Shown: piece after piece, positions 46,086 through 54,151 of the stretch
Layout: every line of letters starts with the position of its first letter
Position numbering within the stretch: position 1 is the first letter of the stretch
Assembly: GCF_964036635.1 (NCBI RefSeq)
Contig: NZ_OZ038524.1
Location: forward strand, 1,796,001 to 1,860,000
From: Tenacibaculum dicentrarchi
GTDB lineage: Bacteria > Bacteroidota > Bacteroidia > Flavobacteriales > Flavobacteriaceae
DNA: 64,000 nt
Reading direction: 5' to 3'
Position numbers and translations under genes: made by a program
Notes under the pieces: generated by a model
Database searches by the model: none
Told to the model about the DNA's origin: nothing
What the model saw: only the letters and a program-made list of their open reading frames with translations

Positions 46086-46090
46086 CTTTT

Positions 46091-47539
46091 GTGAAAACAT
46101 TAGACAAATACATTTTAAAAAGCTTCTTAAAGCCTTTCTTCGCTACATTTTTAATCATACTTTTTGTATTGGTAATGCAAGTTTTATGGCTTGCTTTTGA
46201 TAGCTTTGCAGGTAAAGGAATTAGTATTGGGATTATTTTAAAATTTCTTTGGTATACAACACTACTTGTTACCCCACAGGCATTACCTATTGGAGTATTA
46301 CTTTCTTCTATAATGACTCTTGGTAGTTTATCCGAAAATTACGAATTTGCTGCTGCAAAATCTGCAGGTATTTCTTTACCTCGAATGGTACGTCCTTTAG
46401 TATTTTTAACCTTGTTTTTAAGCAGTTTAAACTTTATTTTTTTAAATAATGTATATCCGTATGCCATGTTAAAGCAATTAAATATGCGCGTTAACATTAA
46501 AAAAAAACAACCTGCTATTGCATTAGTTGCTGGTAGTTTTAATACTGAATTACCAAATTTCCAAATTAAATTCAAAAAAAAATACGGAGAAAAAGAGAAT
46601 CTTCTAGAAGAAGTAATGATCTATGATTTATCTGCTAAAAAAGGAAACAACAAAATTATAACAGCTAAAAAAGGAACAATAATTTCGGAAGAAGGAAGTA
46701 GGTATATGACCTTAATTTTAGAAAATGGCTATTATTTTGAACATCATATAAGAAATGGTTCGCCGCTTAAAGAGCGCCAAAAAATGCCTGCTTCATATGC
46801 TAATTTTGACCAATATACCATTAACATTGATATCTCATCTTTAAGTGGTGATAACCTAGAGGAAGAGCGCTATAAAACGCAATACAACATGCTTAGCCTG
46901 TCGCAACTAAAAGACACTATTCCTACTCTTAAAAACAATTATGATGCTTTTATTAATAGTAGGGCTAAAAATTTATTTTCAGGAATTAAAGTAGAAGATT
47001 TACATACCTACCCTGATTCATTAGTTAATAAAAAACTATCAAAAAATACCTTAGACAACTTTAATCTTATTGAAAAAGAAAACATATTAAATACTGCTAG
47101 TTCTAAAATTGATCGCAGTATAAACAACAATAATTCAAACAAAGAAACCTTAAAGAGAAAAAGAAAATACTTAAACTTGTATGATATTGAATTTTACAAT
47201 AGAGTTGCCTTTTCACTTTCTTGTTTGTTGTTATTTTTTATCGGTGCTCCGCTAGGCTCTATTATTCGAAAAGGAGGAATGGGCTTACCCATGATTTTAG
47301 CCATTGCCATATACGTCCTTTATTTTTTTACGAATACCTTTGGAAAAAATTTAGCTGAAGAAAGTTCAATCACAGCTATAACAGGTTCTTGGTTAAGTCT
47401 CTTTTTAATGCTACCTTTGGCTATAATATTAACAATTAGAGCCACTAAAGATAAAGGCTTATTTGATTTTAAAAGTTTTATTTCACCACTTAGTAACTTA
47501 TTTAAAAAACTATTCTCGAAAGAAGAGAAAACCACATAA
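46091..47539 (+). CDS. LptF/LptG-family permease (YjgP/YjgQ)
   Basis: Inner-membrane component of the lipopolysaccharide transport machine. 482 residues from GTG 46091, which gives the family N-terminus KTLDKYILKSFLKPFFATF; an in-frame TTG at 46022 would add 23 residues overlapping the promoter. Three membrane helices at each end (about 13-33, 58-80, 100-120 and the last 120 residues) enclose a periplasmic jellyroll. A charged, Asn/Lys-rich insert lies at about 270-360. E. coli has LptF and LptG; only one is present here. It is followed immediately by ribB. Confidence 0.9.
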   Translation: MKTLDKYILKSFLKPFFATFLIILFVLVMQVLWLAFDSFAGKGISIGIILKFLWYTTLLVTPQALPIGVLLSSIMTLGSLSENYEFAAAKSAGISLPRMVRPLVFLTLFLSSLNFIFLNNVYPYAMLKQLNMRVNIKKKQPAIALVAGSFNTELPNFQIKFKKKYGEKENLLEEVMIYDLSAKKGNNKIITAKKGTIISEEGSRYMTLILENGYYFEHHIRNGSPLKERQKMPASYANFDQYTINIDISSLSGDNLEEERYKTQYNMLSLSQLKDTIPTLKNNYDAFINSRAKNLFSGIKVEDLHTYPDSLVNKKLSKNTLDNFNLIEKENILNTASSKIDRSINNNNSNKETLKRKRKYLNLYDIEFYNRVAFSLSCLLLFFIGAPLGSIIRKGGMGLPMILAIAIYVLYFFTNTFGKNLAEESSITAITGSWLSLFLMLPLAIILTIRATKDKGLFDFKSFISPLSNLFKKLFSKEEKTT

Positions 47540-47541
47540 AA

Positions 47542-48687
47542 ATGACAACACAAACCTCCGCTACTAAAGTTCAATTAAATACTATTGAAGAAGCTATAAA
47601 CGACATCAAAGACGGAAAAGTTATCATTGTAGTAGATGATGAAGACCGTGAAAATGAAGGTGATTTTTTAGCTGCTGCCGATAAAGTAACTCCTGAAATG
47701 ATTAATTTTATGGCAACTCATGGAAGAGGCTTAATTTGTACGCCACTTACCGAAGACCGTTGCAAAGAATTAGAGTTAAACATGATGGTTAACAACAATA
47801 CCGACCCTATGGAAACAGGCTTTACTGTTTCGGTAGATTTACGAGGTAAAGGAGTTACCACTGGTATTTCTGCTTCCGATAGAGCTATTACTATAAAAGC
47901 TTTAATTGATGCTGATACAAAACCTGCCGACCTTGCACGTCCTGGGCATATTTTTCCTTTAAGAGCAAAAAATGGTGGTGTATTAAGAAGAACTGGACAT
48001 ACCGAAGCAGCTATTGATTTTGCGCGTTTAGCAGGCTTACAACCCGCAGGAGTTATTGTTGAAATAATGAATGACGATGGTACAATGGCACGTTTACCTC
48101 AACTCTTAAAAGTAGCTAAAAAGTTTGATTTAAAAATTGTTTCTATTGAAGATTTAGTTGCCTACCGAATGGAGCACGATTCTTTAATTGAAAAGAAAGA
48201 AGATTTTAATATTCAAACCCGTTTTGGTGAATTTCGCTTAAGGGCTTATCAACAAACAACCAATAATCAACTTCATATTGCCTTAACAAAAGGTACTTGG
48301 ACTAAAAAAGACCCTGTTTTAACAAGAATAAATTCGACATTAATTAATAATGATATTCTTGGAACATTAACTAGTAATGCTGATAAAAAACTAGATAAAA
48401 TGTTTAAAGTAATGAATGATGAAGGTAAAGGAGCTATTCTTTTTATCAATCAACAAAACCAGGCATTAAATTTATTAAACCGTTTACGTGGTTTAAAAGA
48501 AAACCAAGCTAATGGAGAAATGAAAGCCCCAAAGGTTAGCATGGATAACAAGGATTTTGGTATTGGAGCACAAATATTACACGACTTACATATTAGTAAA
48601 TTACGTTTAGTTTCTAACAGCCAACAAACCAAACGTGTTGGTATGATTGGTTACGGTTTAGAAATTGTAGATTATGTAAATTATTAA
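47542..48687 (+). CDS. ribB: 3,4-Dihydroxy-2-butanone 4-phosphate synthase with degenerate GTP cyclohydrolase II domain
   Basis: Makes the four-carbon unit of riboflavin from ribulose 5-phosphate. 381 residues. The N-terminal RibB domain (1-205) has all key motifs: VDDEDRENEGDF, THGRGLICTPL, TTGISASDRA, RPGHIFPLRAKNGGVL, RTGHTEAAIDFARLAG. The C-terminal ~175 residues have the GTP cyclohydrolase II fold, but the zinc-binding Cys triad region reads INNDILGTLTSNADKK without cysteines. The second activity is therefore probably lost, and a separate RibA is expected elsewhere. It starts just after lptF/G (2-nt gap). Confidence 0.92.
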   Translation: MTTQTSATKVQLNTIEEAINDIKDGKVIIVVDDEDRENEGDFLAAADKVTPEMINFMATHGRGLICTPLTEDRCKELELNMMVNNNTDPMETGFTVSVDLRGKGVTTGISASDRAITIKALIDADTKPADLARPGHIFPLRAKNGGVLRRTGHTEAAIDFARLAGLQPAGVIVEIMNDDGTMARLPQLLKVAKKFDLKIVSIEDLVAYRMEHDSLIEKKEDFNIQTRFGEFRLRAYQQTTNNQLHIALTKGTWTKKDPVLTRINSTLINNDILGTLTSNADKKLDKMFKVMNDEGKGAILFINQQNQALNLLNRLRGLKENQANGEMKAPKVSMDNKDFGIGAQILHDLHISKLRLVSNSQQTKRVGMIGYGLEIVDYVNY

Positions 48688-48714
48688 TTACATATTTTTA
48701 ATATTATTTTACAC

Positions 48715-48747
48715 AAAAAAAGGAAGCTTTAAATAGCTTCCTTTTTT
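48715..48747 (+). terminator. Rho-independent terminator after ribB
   Basis: AAAAAAAGGAAGCT and AGCTTCCTTTTTT flank a 6-nt loop, with a T run at the end. It closes the tpx-to-ribB cluster. Confidence 0.88.
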
Positions 48748-48815
48748 GTTTACTGATATTTTTTATTTTTGAACTTAATTAAAATAATTTACAAAAAAGT
48801 TAAAATAAAACTCAA

Positions 48816-48902
48816 ATCCCTAGCCCCGATTGAAGCTTTGTTTGAGCTCTTTTTTTGATTTTTCTTCAAAAAAAAGCGAGTGCGGAAAGCGGGAAATTGC
48901 TT
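48816..48902 (+). ncRNA. Structured intergenic RNA, copy A (possibly Flavo-1-like)
   Basis: The segment holds CCCCGATTGAAGC, then GTTTGAGCTC, a T7-GA/TC-A8 hairpin (about 48850-48875), GCGAGT and GAAAGCGGG. CCCG (48825-48828) can pair with CGGG (48890-48893) to close the structure. A second copy at about 56.0 kb keeps the single-stranded motifs while both helices change in a compensating way. From memory this resembles the Flavo-1 RNA class of flavobacteria; I could not check. It lies between a terminator and the convergent nitronate monooxygenase gene. Confidence 0.55.
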
Positions 48903-48912
48903 CAAAAAAAAA

Positions 48913-49854
48913 TTACAAAAACTTTAAATTTTCTTTAACCTGATTAAATTCTGTAACAATTTCTTCTAAAACTTCTTTCGCTGATTTAATTTGATGAATT
49001 AATCCTGCTACTTGACCAATTTCAAGTTCTCCTTCGTTTAAATCGCCTTCAAAAATTCCTTTTTTTGCTCTTGCTCTTCCTAATAATTCTTTTATTTGTT
49101 CAATAGTTGGGTTTTGCTGATACAACTCTTGTACATCATTATAAAACTTATTTTTAACCAAACGAACAGGCGCTAATTCTTTTAGTGTTAAATGTGTGTC
49201 GCCATCTTTAACATCAAGTATAGTTTGCTTAAAATTTGCATGCGCTGACGATTCTAAAGTTGCCGCAAAACGACTTCCTATTTGAACTCCATCAGCTCCT
49301 AAAATCATGGTTGCTAACATCGATTTTCCTGAACTTATTCCACCTGCCGAAATTACAGGAATATTAACTTTTTCTTTAACCATCGGAATTAAAGTAAGCG
49401 TTGTAGTTTCTTCTCGTCCGTTATGTCCGCCTGCTTCAAAACCTTCACAAACAATAGCGTCTACTCCTGCTAATTCTGATTTTAAGGCAAACTTTACAGA
49501 GCTTACTACGTGTACTACTGTAATTCCTTTTTCTTTTAAAAAGGTTGTCCAAATTTTTGGATTTCCTGCGGATGTAAAAACAATTTTAACACCTTCTTCG
49601 ATGATAATATCCATTATTTTTTCAACATCAGGATACAACATTGGCACATTTACACCGAAAGGTTTATCGGTTGCTTTTTTACATTTTTGAATATGCTCAC
49701 GCAAAACATCAGGATACATAGAACCTGCGCCGATTAACCCCAAACCGCCTGCATTAGAAACTGCGGATGCTAATTTCCAACCAGAAACCCAAACCATTCC
49801 GCCTTGAATAATCGGATATTTTATATTAAAAAGTTCTGTTATTTTATTTTTCAA
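48913..49854 (-). CDS. Nitronate monooxygenase/2-nitropropane dioxygenase-like FMN enzyme
   Basis: 313 residues, FMN-binding TIM barrel. It starts ITELFNIKYPIIQGGMVWVSG and contains GGLGLIGAGSM, DAIVCEGFEAGGHNG, IPVISAGGIS and ADGVQIGSRFAATLES, the motifs of the NPD family. Members include nitronate monooxygenases and FabK-type enoyl-ACP reductases; FabK-like length and context do not decide between them. It is followed upstream by mnmA on the same strand, 16 nt away, so the two may share a transcript. Confidence 0.82.
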   Translation of the reverse strand: MKNKITELFNIKYPIIQGGMVWVSGWKLASAVSNAGGLGLIGAGSMYPDVLREHIQKCKKATDKPFGVNVPMLYPDVEKIMDIIIEEGVKIVFTSAGNPKIWTTFLKEKGITVVHVVSSVKFALKSELAGVDAIVCEGFEAGGHNGREETTTLTLIPMVKEKVNIPVISAGGISSGKSMLATMILGADGVQIGSRFAATLESSAHANFKQTILDVKDGDTHLTLKELAPVRLVKNKFYNDVQELYQQNPTIEQIKELLGRARAKKGIFEGDLNEGELEIGQVAGLIHQIKSAKEVLEEIVTEFNQVKENLKFL

Positions 49855-49870
49855 AATTATTTTTTAAGTT

Positions 49871-51058
49871 TTAAGAAATTACTCCCGAACCTAATAATTC
49901 TTCGTTAATATACCAAGCAACAAACTGCCCTTCTTGAATTGCCGATTGCGGATTTTCAAACTCAACATATAAACCGCTATCAACTTTATGTAAAGTTGCT
50001 TTTTCTAATTTCTGACGATAACGTATTCTTGCTTCTACTTCCATAGTTTCCCCAGATTTTAAAGCTAAATCTTCACGAACCGAATGTAATTCTTCATTAG
50101 AAACAAACAATACATTTCTATATAAACCTTGATGATTTTTACCTTCACCTGTATAAATTATGTTTTCATTTACATCGGTTTCAATAACATATAAAGCTTC
50201 TTTAGTTCCACCAACATTTAAACCTTTACGTTGTCCTTTAGTGAAATAATGCGCACCTTGATGCTTTCCTACAGTTTTTCCGCTTTCTTTTTTGTAAGAA
50301 AATTTTGTTGCGAAATATGCTAATTCAGCTTCTTTATTTTCAAACTTTGGAACAGTACGGTTATACTGCTCAAAACTTATTGGTACTTGAACAATAATTC
50401 CCTCTTTTGGCTGTAATTTTTGCTGTAAAAAATCAGGTAAACGAACTTTACCAATAAAACACAATCCTTGAGAATCTTTTTTATCGGCAGTAATTAAATC
50501 GGCTTTTTTAGCAATTTCTCTTACCTCTGGCTTTGTTAATTCGCCAATTGGAAACATCGCTTTTGCTAATTGTTTTTGAGATAATTGACATAAAAAATAC
50601 GATTGGTCTTTATTGGCATCTTTTCCTGCTAATAATTTATATACCGCTTCACCGTCAATTACTTCTTCTGCTTTTCGGCAATAATGCCCTGTTGCTACGT
50701 AATCGGCTCCTAAACTTAAAGCGATGTCCATAAAAACATCAAATTTAATTTCTCTGTTACATAATATATCAGGGTTTGGCGTGCGTCCTTTTTCGTATTC
50801 ATTAAACATATAATCAACAATACGTTCTTTGTATTGGTCGCTTAAATCGACAGTTTGAAAAGGAATTCCTAATTTTTCGGCAACTAACATTGCGTCATTA
50901 CTGTCTTCTAACCACGGGCAATCGTCTGAAATTGTAACCGAATCATCATGCCAATTTTTCATAAACAAGCCGATAACTTCATATCCTTGTTCTTTTAACA
51001 AATAAGCGGTTACACTACTATCTACACCTCCCGAAAGTCCTACTACTACTCTTTTCAT
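49871..51058 (-). CDS. mnmA: tRNA-specific 2-thiouridylase MnmA
   Basis: Thiolates U34 of tRNAs for Lys, Glu and Gln. 395 residues. The PP-loop is [17 protein letters not shown] near the N-terminus. The catalytic cysteines lie in [12 protein letters not shown] and [11 protein letters not shown], and the GATGHYCR-type tRNA-binding loop is present as YVATGHYCR. The C-terminal beta-barrel is complete. It is the first gene of a two-gene minus-strand run, with a possible -7 element TAAATTTG at 51078-51085. Confidence 0.96.
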   Translation of the reverse strand: MKRVVVGLSGGVDSSVTAYLLKEQGYEVIGLFMKNWHDDSVTISDDCPWLEDSNDAMLVAEKLGIPFQTVDLSDQYKERIVDYMFNEYEKGRTPNPDILCNREIKFDVFMDIALSLGADYVATGHYCRKAEEVIDGEAVYKLLAGKDANKDQSYFLCQLSQKQLAKAMFPIGELTKPEVREIAKKADLITADKKDSQGLCFIGKVRLPDFLQQKLQPKEGIIVQVPISFEQYNRTVPKFENKEAELAYFATKFSYKKESGKTVGKHQGAHYFTKGQRKGLNVGGTKEALYVIETDVNENIIYTGEGKNHQGLYRNVLFVSNEELHSVREDLALKSGETMEVEARIRYRQKLEKATLHKVDSGLYVEFENPQSAIQEGQFVAWYINEELLGSGVIS

Positions 51059-51077
51059 TTTTTACTTTTGTAAGCTA

Positions 51078-51085
51078 CAAATTTA
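51078..51085 (-). promoter_or_regulatory. -7 promoter element of mnmA
   Basis: On the minus strand TAAATTTG matches TAnnTTTG, 19 nt before the mnmA ATG. No clear -33 TTG. Confidence 0.4.
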
Positions 51086-51159
51086 CGAATAAGTTTCTGT
51101 TTTTATAATGGATATTTTTAATAGCAACATCAATTAAATTGATACCTAATTATGGGCTA

Positions 51160-51852
51160 TTATTTTTTAAAATCAGACACTTTCATTTTCTTTTTCTTAT
51201 TTACTTTTTCGCCATCCATATAAAATTCCCACTTCCCTACTCTTTTGCCATTTTTATACATTCCTTCTTCTTTAATACCACCTTTTAAATCGTAATAAGT
51301 AGCTTTTCCTTCTAATTTTCCGTTTACATAAAGAGTTTCTTCAATTAAAATAGCCGAATCGGTAAAGGTTTTAGACACACCGTTTTTCTTTCCTTTTAAA
51401 TAGTGTAATTCTTGTGTCAAATTTCCATTCGGATAATAATTCTTAAAAATTCCGTCTAGTCTTCCGTCTTTATAATTTTCTTGAGAAACAGGTTTTCCAT
51501 TTGAAAAATAATACACCCATTTTCCAACACGCTTTTTACCAATCATTTTACCTTGGCTTTTTAACTTGCCAAATTCGGTGTAAAATTTTACAGTAGCCGT
51601 ACCGTTTACATAGGTTTTTGTACTTATTGGTGATCCTGACGATGTAATTGAATAAAACTTAAAAACACCTACTTCTTTGCCATTTTCAAATTGCCCTGTA
51701 TACCTTACCTTCCCGTTGGAATATAGTTTTTTCCAAGCGCCAATTCTGTTTCCGTTCGCGTCTATTTTATTTAATTCCTGAGCTTCTATAGAAGTCATAA
51801 AAAAAATGGAGAATAAAACTGTTATTGAAAATATCCTTTTTATATTTAACAT
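51160..51852 (-). CDS. Exported MORN-repeat protein (YwqK-like)
   Basis: 230 residues with a signal peptide (about 1-24, ending SIEAQ). The mature protein is a string of MORN-like repeats: GAWKKLYSNGKVRYTGQF, GKWVYYFSNGKPVSQENY, GIFKNYYPNGNLTQEL and GKWEFYMDGEKV. Databases often name these toxin-antitoxin YwqK antitoxins, but no toxin is adjacent and the signal peptide argues for an envelope role. Function unknown. A -7 element (TATTTTTG, minus strand) lies at 51893-51900. Confidence 0.78.
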   Translation of the reverse strand: MLNIKRIFSITVLFSIFFMTSIEAQELNKIDANGNRIGAWKKLYSNGKVRYTGQFENGKEVGVFKFYSITSSGSPISTKTYVNGTATVKFYTEFGKLKSQGKMIGKKRVGKWVYYFSNGKPVSQENYKDGRLDGIFKNYYPNGNLTQELHYLKGKKNGVSKTFTDSAILIEETLYVNGKLEGKATYYDLKGGIKEEGMYKNGKRVGKWEFYMDGEKVNKKKKMKVSDFKK

Positions 51853-51892
51853 TGATACTTCTTTTTTTATTGATTAAATAATTTTTTGAATT

Positions 51893-51900
51893 CAAAAATA
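51893..51900 (-). promoter_or_regulatory. -7 promoter element of the MORN-repeat gene
   Basis: TATTTTTG on the minus strand, 40 nt before the ATG. It lies just 16 nt from the divergent gene's start. Confidence 0.4.
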
Positions 51901-51916
51901 CACAAACCGTACCAAT

Positions 51917-52492
51917 ATGAATCTTGATTTTTTAATTTCTGTTCTAGATGATATGAAAACTCCTACTAAAATAAACAGAAATAAGGCTGCTAATAGTGTA
52001 TTGGCACATCCAAAATTAATAAAACAACTTGTGTATTTAACTTTTGATGTAAATAATAGGCAATCTATTAAAGCCTCTTGGGTTTTAGAGTGGATTTGTA
52101 CACAGCACAGCATTGATTATATTTTACCGTATATCAATTTTTTTGTAGCTAAAATTTCAAGCTTACATTTTGATAGCGCTATTAGACCCTGTGCTAAAAT
52201 ATGTGAAAATTTAGCTATAGAATATACCTCAACAGCTCAAAATAAAACGAAAAATACAGTCACAGCAAAACATATTGATAGCATTATTGAAACAGGTTTT
52301 GATTGGTTGCTTACCGATCAAAAAATAGCAGTATATGCTTATAGTATGACTTTTTTATTTTTCTTCGGATTAGAAAAAAACTGGGTACATTTCGAATTAA
52401 AACACTTAATTACGACAAAAATAATTCACAAAAGCAAAGCCTGTAAAGCGCGAGCAAAGCATATTTTAAAATTGATGGAACAAAAAAAATGA
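51917..52492 (+). CDS. Helical protein of unknown function
   Basis: 191 residues, probably all alpha-helical: LDFLISVLDDMK, NSVLAHPKLIKQLVYLTF, IKASWVLEWICTQHSIDYILPYI, and ARAKHILKLMEQKK at the C-terminus. The spacing suggests a HEAT/ARM-like repeat fold. Orthologues in flavobacteria are sometimes mislabelled adenylosuccinate lyase; no lyase motif is present. It is divergent from the MORN gene, and its stop codon overlaps the start of its own terminator. Confidence 0.65.
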   Translation: MNLDFLISVLDDMKTPTKINRNKAANSVLAHPKLIKQLVYLTFDVNNRQSIKASWVLEWICTQHSIDYILPYINFFVAKISSLHFDSAIRPCAKICENLAIEYTSTAQNKTKNTVTAKHIDSIIETGFDWLLTDQKIAVYAYSMTFLFFFGLEKNWVHFELKHLITTKIIHKSKACKARAKHILKLMEQKK

Positions 52493-52513
52493 GGCTATAA
52501 AGCCTCGTTTTTT
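52491..52513. terminator. Terminator overlapping the stop of the helical protein gene
   Basis: GAGGCT-ATAA-AGCCTC followed by a GTTTTTT tail. The first stem bases belong to the stop codon. On the other strand an A-rich side (read as T run) could also end the convergent thioredoxin-like gene. Confidence 0.82.
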
Positions 52514-52515
52514 CA

Positions 52516-53355
52516 CTATATTTTTCTTGATTTAGAAAGATAAGTTTTATAACCTTTATCGGTCTTTAATTTTTCATACCAAATTTTGGCATTTTCTTTA
52601 TCTTTTAACTTATTATAAGCTGTAAAACCTATAAAATCAAACAATACTTTATTTTCAGGTAAAATTTCAACTTCTTTAAAGTTTTTATCTAAGTATTTTA
52701 ATGCTTTTTCATTTTTACCTTTAATTAGTAACTTGTATGCGCCTGCTAATAAATTAACTTTTTGCGAATATTTTTGTTTATATTCTTTTTTAGAAGTCAA
52801 TTTCTTTATTTTTTTAAAATAAACCCCTCCTAATTTTAAAAAATCATATTTAATTTTTCCCTTTAAATAAATAGAAGCATCTAAATACTTTTCACCTAAA
52901 GATAGGGCAATTTCTGGAGTTTGTTTTTTATAAAAAGATGCAAAATCATTTTGAAATACCTTAGTATTAATAGCGTATTTTTTTAGAACTTTTAACATCT
53001 GTTCTTTGGTTTTATAGCCTGTTTCATTGAAAAAAACCTCACCATAAGCATCAACAATTAAAACATAAGGAATTCTATTTGCCGAATATTTATTTGAAAT
53101 TTTTCTAAAAACATCAATATCTATTTTTAAAGGAATGTAAGCACTTAATAAACTCTCAATCTCTGGAGTGCGCCAAGTATCAGCTTCCATTTTTTGACAA
53201 GGATAACACCAAGTAGCCCAAAAATCAATCAATATTAACTTATTTGTTGCTATTGATAATTTTTTAGCATCTTCAAAAGAAGTCATCCAAGTTGTTGCCT
53301 TGGCATGTTGTGATATTGAAATTAATAATACAAATGTTAAAATAATTTTTTTCAT
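52516..53355 (-). CDS. Exported thioredoxin-fold protein
   Basis: 279 residues with a signal peptide (about 1-20, ending HAKA). Thioredoxin-like domain at about 24-135 with the redox motif WATWCYPCQKM (C50, C53) and the cis-proline loop RIPYVLIVD. The remaining ~140 residues are helical and Lys-rich, possibly TPR-like (KALKYLDKNFKEVEIL). A periplasmic disulfide reductase or isomerase is likely; the partner is unknown. A -7 element (TATTTTTG) lies upstream on the minus strand. Confidence 0.87.
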   Translation of the reverse strand: MKKIILTFVLLISISQHAKATTWMTSFEDAKKLSIATNKLILIDFWATWCYPCQKMEADTWRTPEIESLLSAYIPLKIDIDVFRKISNKYSANRIPYVLIVDAYGEVFFNETGYKTKEQMLKVLKKYAINTKVFQNDFASFYKKQTPEIALSLGEKYLDASIYLKGKIKYDFLKLGGVYFKKIKKLTSKKEYKQKYSQKVNLLAGAYKLLIKGKNEKALKYLDKNFKEVEILPENKVLFDFIGFTAYNKLKDKENAKIWYEKLKTDKGYKTYLSKSRKI

Positions 53356-53385
53356 AAAGTCTTTTATTTAAGCTATTTTTAAACT

Positions 53386-53393
53386 CAAAAATA
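53386..53393 (-). promoter_or_regulatory. -7 promoter element of the thioredoxin-fold gene
   Basis: TATTTTTG on the minus strand, 30 nt before the ATG. Confidence 0.42.
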
Positions 53394-53470
53394 CATTAAT
53401 ATCATTTAAAAATAGGCATCAATTCCTAAAATACTGTTTTAAAAATCCTAAAAAATTAGTGTAAAAAAAG

Positions 53471-53509
53471 AAATTCCGCTTTACTATTAAAAATAGTAAA
53501 GCGGAATTT
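53471..53509. terminator. Terminator after the YkgJ-like gene, 18-bp stem
   Basis: Arms 53471-53488 and 53492-53509 are perfectly complementary (core TTCCGCTTTACTAT) around an AAA loop, with A/T runs outside. It follows the minus-strand YkgJ-like gene. Confidence 0.85.
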
Positions 53510-53533
53510 TTTAAAGAATATTACATTAAAATA

Positions 53534-54061
53534 CTACCCCAATCTTTTAATTTTTTCGTTAGAACGCACTGGCAAACGTTTTTTTAACTCTTCAACAATT
53601 CTATACGTTGCTGGGCAAATAGCAGTGTTTGCAATGGTTAAATCTGAAATTTGAATAAATTTCTTACGGTTTGTATGCGGGTATTCTGAACAAGCCTTTG
53701 GACGAACATCATAAATATAACACGAATTATCACGCTCATCTAAAAATGAACATGGCGCTGTTTTTAATACCATAAAATCATCTTGATCACGCTCTAAATA
53801 TTGCGCTTCAAAATCACGTACTTTCATCTTTAAATACTTCGAAATACGCTCAGTATCTTTATCTGTAAAAATAGGACTGGTTGTTTTACAACAATTTCCG
53901 CAGTCTAAACAATCGGTTTTTGCAAACTCTTTGTCGTGTAAATCTTGTGCTACAACATCAAAGTTTTTAGGTACTCGTTTTTTTATGGTTGCAAAATATT
54001 TTTTATTTTCTTTCTCTACTTCGTTTGCTAACTTTTCTAAGTTCTCTAAATCTCTATCCAT
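53534..54061 (-). CDS. YkgJ-family cysteine-cluster protein
   Basis: 175 residues. Cysteines are arranged as CLDCGNCCKTTSP (about 56-68), then CSFLDERDNSCYIYDVRPKACSEYP and a final C in TAICPATYR, as in the CxxCxxCC zinc/iron-chelating family. Such proteins may bind an Fe-S cluster or zinc; their function is poorly known. The -7 element lies only 4 nt from the ATG, so the message is probably leaderless. The gene is divergent from argS. Confidence 0.87.
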   Translation of the reverse strand: MDRDLENLEKLANEVEKENKKYFATIKKRVPKNFDVVAQDLHDKEFAKTDCLDCGNCCKTTSPIFTDKDTERISKYLKMKVRDFEAQYLERDQDDFMVLKTAPCSFLDERDNSCYIYDVRPKACSEYPHTNRKKFIQISDLTIANTAICPATYRIVEELKKRLPVRSNEKIKRLG

Positions 54062-54065
54062 GCTA

Positions 54066-54073
54066 CAAAAATA
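54066..54073 (-). promoter_or_regulatory. -7 element directly in front of the YkgJ-like gene
   Basis: TATTTTTG on the minus strand, with just four bases (TAGC) before the ATG. The predicted transcript start coincides with the start codon. Confidence 0.5.
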
Positions 54074-54121
54074 GTCATATAAACAGTTAGAATGAGTTTA
54101 AATATTATCCAAATAAATTAT

Positions 54122-54129
54122 GTAATTTT
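54122..54129 (+). promoter_or_regulatory. -7 promoter element of argS
   Basis: TAATTTTG matches TAnnTTTG, 22 nt before the argS ATG. No clear -33 TTG at the right distance. Confidence 0.42.
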
Positions 54130-54151
54130 GTTGTTCAATTTTCAATAACTA

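Noticed and set aside
46022..46090. Upstream TTG start for the lptF/G-like gene
   Set aside because: The added residues overlap a good promoter, and the family N-terminus begins at the GTG 46091.
51160..51852. Toxin-antitoxin module at the YwqK-like gene
   Set aside because: The protein has a signal peptide and MORN repeats, and no small toxin gene is adjacent; the antitoxin name is a database habit.
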